Source: Chrysochromulina tobinii
Taxonomy: Eukaryota; Haptophyta; Prymnesiales; Chrysochromulinaceae
Length of the DNA: 35,113 nt
Assembly (NCBI GenBank): GCA_001275005.1
Contig: JWZX01003250.1
Coordinates: 1 to 35,113 of the forward strand
Direction of reading: 5' to 3'
A model generated the notes under the pieces. That model saw only the letters and a list, made by a program, of their open reading frames with translations. It made no database searches and was not told where the DNA came from. Position 1 is the first letter of the stretch, and every line of letters starts with the position of its first letter. This document shows, in pieces, positions 28,992 through 35,113 of the stretch. The translations under genes were made by a program, and so were the position numbers.

Positions 28992-29327
28992 CAACTCCAC
29001 GTTCGAGAGTCGTTCGAGCCATGTTTCCGAGCTCGCATCTCGAGAAATCCAACGAGACTCAATGCCGTTAAAGTTATCTCGGCGTTCACGTCCGTAACCA
29101 CGAGCGGACGATTCTTTCCTGCGCGGCCGACAGTGCCGCTGGCCGGGCCGCTTTGCAAAGCGAGAGTGCGTCCACGACCATCGATCGACTCGGAGAAGAC
29201 GGCGAGCCTCCACGCCGAGAGGAGCGAGTGCCGCCGCAGCGTCCAACTGCCAGCGACGCCGCACGCTCCAGCCACTGAACCCCAGCACGATGCAGCCGCG
29301 CGCCGCACTCTCCATGGCATAGGCACG
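28992..29327. promoter_or_regulatory. Divergent promoter region between helicase and coiled-coil gene
   Basis: 336 bp separate the head-to-head start codons at 28991 (minus) and 29328 (plus), so both promoters should lie here. No TATA-like or other core element is recognised. Confidence 0.5.
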
Positions 29328-31219
29328 ATGCTCAGCGACTCGCTCCGCGCTTCGTCGACGTGGCGCTGGCGGCCTGAGAACACAGGCGAAGCCAGCGCGA
29401 CCGTGCCTCTCGCGTGGCTCCAGTCCATCGAGGCGGGCGTGCGCCTGCTCCAGTCCGCCGCAGCACGTGAGAACGAGCTCCAAGTGCAGCTCGCCCAACT
29501 GCGCTTGCGCGCGAACGCGGCGGACGAGGAGCTTGCGCGACGGCAGGCCCAGCTGCACGCGCTCGAGGACGAGCTGGGCTTCGCGGAGGCGCGCGAGGCG
29601 TCCCTGTGTGAACGGCTGCTGCGGGAGGCCGAGGGCAGCGGCATGCGCGTGGGCGCCCATCGCGGCGCTCCCCCTCTCGAGGTGCTGATTCTTCACGAGG
29701 AGGCGGGCGCCGAGGCGGCGGCCGACGAGGACGACCGTGAGTACGACGAGGAGCGCGAGGTGGTACTGGAGGATCACGACGATGAGGAAGAGGCCGACAC
29801 GGACGAGGGAGCGGAGGCAGCGAGCAGCGGAGGCGTCGAGTAGGCGCCTTGCGAGCCTTGCGAGCCTGACGGCGCCTGATTGCCTCGGATGGTCCCTTGA
29901 TCGCGCCTCTGATTGCCTTCCTCATCAGGTACGAGCCCTACGAGCCTTTCTCTGCCGTCTCGCCCGTATCGGTCGGGGGGGATGAAGAGGCGACCATGGC
30001 TTACAAGGCAATCGAGCCGAGCGGGCACGCTGTTCATGGGGGCGGCGACGCGAGCGGCGGCGGCGGCCGCTGCGCCGGAGGAGGAGGAGGAGGAGGAGGC
30101 AGAGGAGGAGGCGGCGGCGCAGGAGGTGGCGGCGGCGACGGCGGCGGCGGAGGGGCCGCCGCAGCGGCGGCGCGATGGCAGCACGGTGGATGGCTGCACG
30201 GCCTAGCGCGCTTCACCGGCCTTGCTGAGGAGGCAAGCAGCGGCAGCGGACGAGGCCATCTGACGCAGGCGCAGCAGCCGACGACGTCGCAGCTCGCCTC
30301 ACCCGGCGCTGCGGGCACGCGCGGGCCAGGGCGCCATGGTGGGCGCATGCCGGAGGGTCCTCCCTGGACGCCCGGTACGACGCCTGGTACGCGGGTGACG
30401 GCGTACGTCCTCGTGCCCGACCTGAGCGCCGCCGAGGCTGGTTCGCTCTGCACGGAGCTGCGTCGCGCTGACCATTCCCTGAGCCTTCGACAACCAGAGG
30501 GAGCGTGGGAGGGCCGTCTGCTCGTCGAGGAGGTGCGATCTCTATTGATCTCCCTTGATTGCCTCTGATGGCGCTCCACCGCGAGGAGGAGCTCGTCGAG
30601 GAGGTGCGATCTCCCTGGACGATCTCGCTGAATGGTTTCTGATTTGCCTCTCTGACTGCCACTCTGGTTGCCTCCACACTCTGGTTGCCTCCCCCTCCTG
30701 ATTGCCTCCCCACTCTGGTTGCCTCCCACTCCGGATTGCCTCCCTCCGCAGGCGACTGAGGCGCAGCTGCGGCGGCTCGTTGAGCATGGGCGCGTCGCCG
30801 GGATCGAGACGCGCCGTCTTGAGCACCATGGGGTGAGCACGGCTACGCCCGTGCCAATGAGACGGCTCGACGCCGCCGCCCACGACGACGCTCATGACGA
30901 CGGGCTGTCCACCAGCCCAAGCCGACCAACAAGACGAAGCCCGCTCGAGGTAGTGTTGCGCAGCGCGTTTGGCTCGTCGGGCGCCGTTTCGGGCGCTGGC
31001 GTCGTGTCGGGCGAGCGCTCCTGCTCCCCGTTCACGGCCGTATTGGCGGCCGACGCACCCGTAGACGCGGCGCACGAGGAGGCGCAGGTGCAGCAGCTGA
31101 GCCAGCAGCGAGCGGTCGCTGCGGAGGCGGCGTACGCCTCTGGACAAGGTGCCGCGATGGCGCTCTTCGGCATGCTCAGAGGTGCGGGGGTGGGCGTACA
31201 AGTGGCGGGAAGCGAGTAG
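29328..31219 (+). CDS. Coiled-coil hypothetical protein, three exons
   Basis: Exons 29328-29839, 29929-30532 and 30752-31219 join in phase to 527 residues. The first ATG of the frame is used. Exon 1 encodes a Leu/Ala/Glu coiled coil (ARENELQVQLAQLRLRANA) ending in an acidic tail. The junction GA-G joins it to YEPYEPFSAVSPVSVGGDEE. Exon 2 has a Gly-rich run (nt 30040-30170), then a Pro/Gly/Thr region and RVTAYVLVPDLSAAEAGSL, with LLVEE at its end. Exon 3 continues ATEAQLRRLVEHGRVAGIE and ends VGVQVAGSE. No family is recognised. The segment spanning the exon 2-3 junction looks like a small alpha/beta domain. An 18-nt in-frame mini-exon inside intron 2 is possible. Confidence 0.65.
29840..29928 (+). 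other. Intron 1 of the coiled-coil gene, with exon-like 5' end
   Basis: An 89-nt intron with donor GTAGGC and acceptor TGATTGCCTTCCTCATCAG. Its first 22 nt match the first 22 nt of exon 2 at 17 positions. Confidence 0.75.
30533..30751 (+). repeat. Intron 2 of the coiled-coil gene, with exon-end copy and repeats
   Basis: A 219-nt intron. The 22 bases at 30521-30542 (exon 2 end plus donor) recur exactly at 30592-30613. The 3' half is tandem CTCTGGTTGCCTCC units ending in the acceptor CCCTCCGCAG. Confidence 0.85.
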
Positions 31220-31572
31220 ACGAGGTAGAATGGACCAGATCCGGCGGGCTTACGGCTTAGAGATCAGCATTGGAGATCAGCTCAAACACATATTAATAGT
31301 TTTAAGCGAAATAAGCCATGACCCACGCAGGGCGATTTTCTACGTTTTCACTGAATACCGCTCGCTGGCTCGCGCAGAACCGCAGTCGCAGCGCGCGCCG
31401 AGCACATCACACATGAGATCCAAGAGCAAAAGGCTTGGAATTATTCGCGCATCATCACCGATCCCGGCAAAATACTGCGTCAAAAAGTGCGTGTAATTCC
31501 TAATTAGCGAGAGATGTGCATCTCACGCACCCGCGCCGTTGCCTACAGGGCATAACTCACCTCACTCGCACG
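31220..31572. other. Spacer between two plus-strand genes
   Basis: This is the relatively AT-rich upstream region of the Cys-cluster gene. No gene or repeat is seen. Confidence 0.4.
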
Positions 31573-32346
31573 ATGGTCAAGGTCACGATGGAGCAGAGGA
31601 AGGCGGCAATTGCAGAGAAGGCGAAGGCGGATAAGGCGGCAAAGTATAAGGCCTTTGCAGACGCAAGCAAGGAGTGCGAGGCAATTCTCAACCATCCAGC
31701 TACCATGGCGGACACTCAAGCGTACATTGAGATGCAGAAGAAAATAGAGAAGGAATCGGCAAGAGCCGAAGAGTTCGAGCTTTTCAAGCTGCGTCTGCAG
31801 AGTGGCGTCTACCCGTACGCCGAGTGGGAGACTGAAGAGGGAAATTATGTGGGTGCGTGCTGCGTAGAGAAGTGGCCATTCTCCGTTCTTCCGTTCTTCA
31901 GCGATCTGCAGTGCTGCAAGCCGGAGTACGTTTGCCACATGAAGCCCTGCTGCTCGTGCAAGTGCAACTGCTGCAAAGATTGCTGCAAGTGCGAGGGCCC
32001 CAGCTGCTACAAGCCCTACGGTTGTGAGCTCCTCGGCCTGCATGTCCACTGCGCAAAGTATCCAGCGTGCCTGTCGGTGAGTGCTGCATCGCAGCACTTT
32101 CGCTCTCCATGATCATGCACCGAGCCCATACGAGCCCAGCGCTGTCCCTGACAAGCACGCTCAGTCAGAGCGCCTTGCCCCTATCCGGATAGCTCAGTAC
32201 TCAGAAATTCCCCTGCTTACATGTACTGATTTGCACCTTGGTGTTGTTCACAGTGCTGCTGCACGGCCGAGGTGATGGTAGACAAGGTCATCTATAAGGC
32301 GACCAACATGAACGTACCAACATCTGCTAAAATTGATCGTGAGTAA
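31573..32346 (+). CDS. Cys-cluster hypothetical protein, two exons
   Basis: Exon 1 (31573-32076, 168 codons) starts at an ATG with favourable ACG context (ACGATGG) and exon 2 (32254-32346) follows after a 177-nt intron with donor GTGAGT and acceptor TTGTTCACAG, phase 0, giving 198 residues. The N-terminal half is a Lys/Ala/Glu helix (MEQRKAAIAEKAKADKAAKYKAF). The C-terminal half is extremely Cys-rich: CCVEKW, LQCCKPEYVC, KPCCSCKCNCCKDCCKC, and a CCCTAEVMVDKV block rebuilt by splicing at CLS-CCC. The pattern suggests metal binding or multiple palmitoylation at a membrane. No family name is known to me. GTGAGTAAAG at the stop codon is itself donor-like, so a further exon cannot be excluded. Confidence 0.72.
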
Positions 32347-32452
32347 AGGACCAAGTTCATGCCAGCCATTCACCGTGCTCGTTCTCGCGGCGAACTTGCT
32401 CTGGTTGGAAGGCTGCCCCCCTCCCCGGCGATGGTGTGTACCATACCGTAAA

Positions 32453-32950
32453 GCCTGGGGTGCGGGTGGGGGGTGTCCTGGGGTCGATGGGCGGGCCGCT
32501 GTCGAATAGCTGTCGAAGAGCATGTGAGGCCGACGGGCGGACCGCGGGGGATATCTGCCATGAAACCTGGTGCGTGCGGGTGGGGGGGATGTCCTGGGGT
32601 CGATGGGCGGGCCGCTGTCGAAGAGCCTGTGTATGCCGACGGGCGGACGTCGGGGATCTACCATACAACAGCTGGAATGATGACGGGTACATGAACATGT
32701 ATGCGTCAGAGAGGGGGCTGAGTGTGGCGCTTCCCAGCAGCCAGCACCGTGGGGCCTGCAACCTGGTGTTCGCCGATGGGGTGTGTTAGGGGTGTGTCCT
32801 CGGGTGATGCGATTGCGAAGAGCCTGTGAGGCCGACGGGCGAACGGCGGGGATCTACCATACACCAGCTGGAATGATGACGGGTACATGAACATGTATGC
32901 GTCAGAGAGCAGAGGCTGAGTGTGGCGCTTCCCAGCACCGTGGGGCCTGT
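32453..32950. repeat. Three degenerate tandem copies of a 110-200-bp unit
   Basis: Shared blocks include GTCCTGGGGTCGATGGGCGG (32473 and 32591), GGCCGACGGGCG (three times), and a block of more than 60 bp with CAGCTGGAATGATGACGGGT (32669 and 32867) continuing through ATGAACATGTATGCGTCAGA to GAGTGTGGCGCTTCCCAGCA. The minus strand is open through the units, but this follows from the repeat. Confidence 0.88.
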
Positions 32951-33284
32951 GAGCGGTGACGGTCCGTCGTCCGATGAGCGGCCAGGCGAGAGTGCCAGAG
33001 TCGAGCTTCCTGTTCCTCGGTTTACGGTTACTACACTTTCGCACACACCTTTCTCTCGCTCAGAATAACCACAGCGCGGCTGCGTATGCTGTCGCTACGG
33101 CTTTACCTTGACAGATGACACCCAGCTCCCAGCATTATTTGTGCGTCCGGCAAGTAAGCGCAAAGCGGTCGACCAGCCACGCAATGGCCGACAGATAGAT
33201 GGATGACTGGATGCACCATCGGAGCCCAGGCTGCAGGCTCAAAGTGCTCTCAAAGTGCACTCAAAGTGCTCTCAAAGTCGACTC
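32951..33284. other. Convergent intergenic region
   Basis: The region lies between the Cys-cluster gene and the cyclic-nucleotide-binding gene. A short CAAAGTGCTCT-type tandem repeat (about 33239-33291) runs up to the stop codon of the minus gene. Otherwise nothing is recognised. Confidence 0.45.
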
Positions 33285-34758
33285 TCAAAGCGCCCCGCCC
33301 GGCGCCGTCTTGACGGCCGCAATCACCTGGCGCTTGTACTCGCCCCAGTTGTGCTGCTTCTGGATGCTGCGCTGCACCTTGTCGTTGTCTAGGTAGAACT
33401 TCTCGGCGTACTGTCGCATCAGCTCTTGCGTCCTCTCGTCGAAATGATGGTAGAAGTCATACCTGACGAGTGAGGCCATCAGAGGCCATCAGAGGCCATC
33501 AGAGGCCATCAGAGGCAATCTGGCTTCTTCTCGTCGAAGTGAGGGTAGAAGTCAGACGCTCCAGTCCCTGGTCCTGGACGAGGAGCTCTGATGAGGGAGG
33601 CACTCAGTCGCAATCAGTACCTGGACAGGACGAGCAGCTCGACGCGCGAGGTGGTCACCACCGAAGCCGAGTGAGGTGCCTTTTTAGTGGCTCGCTTCAT
33701 GGCCTCGAGGAGCGCCAACTCTCCAAAATATTGGGGCGCGCGCAGCTGGGCGATCTCGAGCAGCGGCCGCTCGGGCAGCCGGAAGTGTCCTCCGCCAGGC
33801 GAGCCAGCAGCGCTCGACTCGGCGCTTGAGCCAGCCTTTGAAAGCCTTGGGGAACGAGACTGGGACAGGAACGCGTCTGACCTTGGCGTCGTCACGAACG
33901 GCGCTTCGGTGCCCGTCCTGCGACTCTCATCAAGGGCCGAGAAGGTATTGAACTCAGATACACATGAGTAGATCTCCGCTAGATCTCCGCGGCACTCCGA
34001 GGCACTCCAAGGCACTCCGAGGCGATCACCTGTGGCACTCAGCGAGGGCCGAGAAGCCAGATCGCATCTCGTAGGGCGTGTGCACGAGCTGGCTCGCGAG
34101 CTCCTCAGTGAGGCCCAGCCGCATGAGGATACGGCACGTGCCCGAGAGGATGAAGTACCTGATGAGGAAGGCCATCAGAGGTGCACTCAGAGGTGCACTC
34201 AGAGGTGCACTCAGAGGTCGCAGGTGCAACCAACGATCATCAGAGGTGCACTCAGAGATGCATGCAGTGAGAGCTCCACTCAGAGGCATCTGTGGGCACG
34301 CGTTACATATTCTCCGCAATCTCGCCCTGCCGGATGACCGTTGTGTACTTCTCGAAACTGAGGAGGAGCGCAGTCAGTCAGAGTGGCGCACTCAGATGGC
34401 ACTCAGATGGCACTCAGCATCCTCCTCGTGTATACCGCCGCTCGGTGAAGAGCTTGGCGAGGCTGAGCAGCTCGTCGTCGCTATGGTCTTCGAAGAGGAA
34501 CACCTGCTTGAGGAAGGCGACGCGCTGCAATCCCTTCTCATGGTGGTGCTTGGCGCACGCCTTGTCATATTGATCCTTCTCGATGAGGAGCAGCTGGGTG
34601 GGCACCTGATGAGGAAGGTCATCCGTGGTGTGATCATCATGCAATCAAGTGGGCACCTGATCAGGTAGGTCATCCGAGAGGGCCATCAGAACCTATTCAG
34701 GAAGGCCTCCAGCCGCTGCCCAGGAACTGCCCAGGCGCAGCAAGCTGATCCTTCTGGT

Positions 34759-34826
<68 letters not shown>

Positions 34827-35113
34827 TAAGGAGCAGGCGAGCTCAGTGCGTAGGCACGCCTTGGTCACGATCGTTGCCGCGCGAGTGCCTGTGCCGAGGA
34901 GAGCGAGCTCGCCAAACGCGTCGCCAACACTGAGCTTGACCACGCATTCTCCGATCCCCTCTTTGCCACTCTTGAAGTCGTTGACGTACACCTCCACGCA
35001 GCGGATACCCCCCGAGAAGATGATGTAGAAGGTAGAGCCCTCGTCGCCCTGCTTGAACACCTGCTGCCCGGCCCCAAAGTTCTTCAGCGTGAGCGTGCGG
35101 CAAAGCTCAAGGA
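33285..35113 (-). CDS. Protein with two cyclic-nucleotide-binding domains (partial, six exons seen)
   Basis: The gene enters from the right edge. Exons are 35113-34860, 34605-34436, 34357-34307, 34158-34030, 33917-33621 and 33462-33285. Domain A has VFKQGDEGSTFYIIFSGG, the phosphate-binding cassette FGELALLGTGTRAATI with its Arg, and LLLIEKDQYDK. Domain B, after LQRVAFLKQVFLFEDHSDDELL, has IRQGEIAENMYFILSGTCRI (rebuilt across an intron) and FGELALL. Its cassette ends APHSASVV, so His stands where the cyclic-nucleotide-binding Arg is expected. A Ser-rich insert of about 60 residues splits domain B. The C-terminus (DFYHHFDERTQELMRQYAEKF, QHNWGEYKRQVIAAV) is helical. It may be a PKA/PKG regulatory-type protein; any kinase or channel part lies outside the window. 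Confidence 0.92.
33463..33620 (-). repeat. Cyclic-nucleotide gene last intron, with fossil exon junction
   Basis: A 158-nt intron. At about 33524-33591 it contains a decayed copy of the end of the upstream exon followed by the start of the downstream exon (31 of 37 bases match the latter). CTGATGGCCT units (33478-33520) lie next to the acceptor CTCGTCAG. Confidence 0.88.
33918..34029 (-). other. Cyclic-nucleotide gene intron with exon-end copy at its 3' end
   Basis: A 112-nt intron with tandem GGAGTGCCTC units. Its last 29 nt match the last 29 nt of the upstream exon at 22 positions, including the 12-nt run CTTCTCGGCCCT. Confidence 0.85.
34159..34306 (-). repeat. Cyclic-nucleotide gene intron of CTCTGAGTGCAC repeats
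   Basis: A 148-nt intron with donor GTAACG and acceptor CTGATGGCCTTCCTCATCAG. Most of it is 12-nt CTCTGAGTGCAC units, some identical and others degenerate. Confidence 0.88.
34358..34435 (-). repeat. Short cyclic-nucleotide gene intron with CTGAGTGCCAT repeats
   Basis: A 78-nt intron with donor GTATAC and acceptor CTCCTCCTCAG. It has three CTGAGTGCCAT-type units followed by CTGACTGACTG. Confidence 0.8.
34606..34859 (-). other. Cyclic-nucleotide gene intron, apparent GC-AG type
   Basis: Phase and domain alignment require the upstream exon to end at AAG (34860), which gives a GC donor (GCGTGCC), and the downstream exon to start at 34605 after the cassette ACCTTCCTCATCAG. The intron contains a long CTG tract in sense orientation. 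Confidence 0.65.
34760..34825 (+). repeat. (CAG)22 trinucleotide repeat
   Basis: 66 bases of perfect CAG repeat lie within an intron of the cyclic-nucleotide-binding gene. In the transcript it is read as (CUG)22. Confidence 0.97.

Noticed and set aside
32248-33046. Minus-strand repetitive frames in the tandem array (repeats such as SDAYMFMYPSSFQL)
   Set aside because: The frame is open only because the repeat unit lacks stops in that phase. Copies have indels that break the frame.

Overview
The window looks like GC-rich nuclear DNA of a unicellular alga, most probably a haptophyte. This is inference from the eukaryotic gene content, small GT-AG introns with GTGCGT or GTGAGT donors, N-terminal presequences of secretory or plastid type, alanine-rich low-complexity proteins, and introns filled with short tandem repeats. 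No organism name can be proved from the sequence alone. Seventeen gene models or fragments are supported. Six are multi-exon, with junctions reconstructed by hand from splice signals, reading phase and family fit.

Left part (1-13.5 kb): a chimeric protein joining an algal giant-virus-type ssDNA-binding-like domain, a UIM-like motif, coiled coils and a three-repeat beta-trefoil-like tail; a 1,853-residue IQ-motif protein; a short orphan fragment; an ALG5-type dolichyl-phosphate glucosyltransferase; an MsrB-like protein; a small SH3-like protein; and a hypothetical protein.

Middle part (13.9-22 kb): a large alanine-rich coiled-coil protein with a four-times-repeated GADARREAR tail motif, a cysteine-rich hypothetical protein, and a tightly spaced divergent pair whose start codons may lie only about 58 bp apart.

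Right part (22-35 kb): on the minus strand a six-exon C69 dipeptidase, the ribosome-biogenesis WD protein UTP7/WDR46, and a DEVD-box RNA helicase with a signal-like presequence. On the plus strand are a coiled-coil protein divergent from the helicase and a Cys-cluster protein. At the right edge, on the minus strand, is a protein with two cyclic-nucleotide-binding domains that runs off the window. The neighbours have unrelated housekeeping roles, so no operon-like logic is expected.

The most striking signal is in the introns of the right part. Many contain a second copy of the exon sequence that flanks them: the end of the upstream exon, the start of the downstream exon, or both joined as in the spliced mRNA. 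Copies range from 41 identical bases to visibly decayed ones. The same introns carry 10-12-nt tandem repeats with a branch-point-like CTGAT core and a recurrent 3' splice-site cassette (TGATTGCCTTCCTCATCAG) found in several unrelated genes. Together this reads as a record of recent intron birth and growth by tandem duplication of exon junctions.
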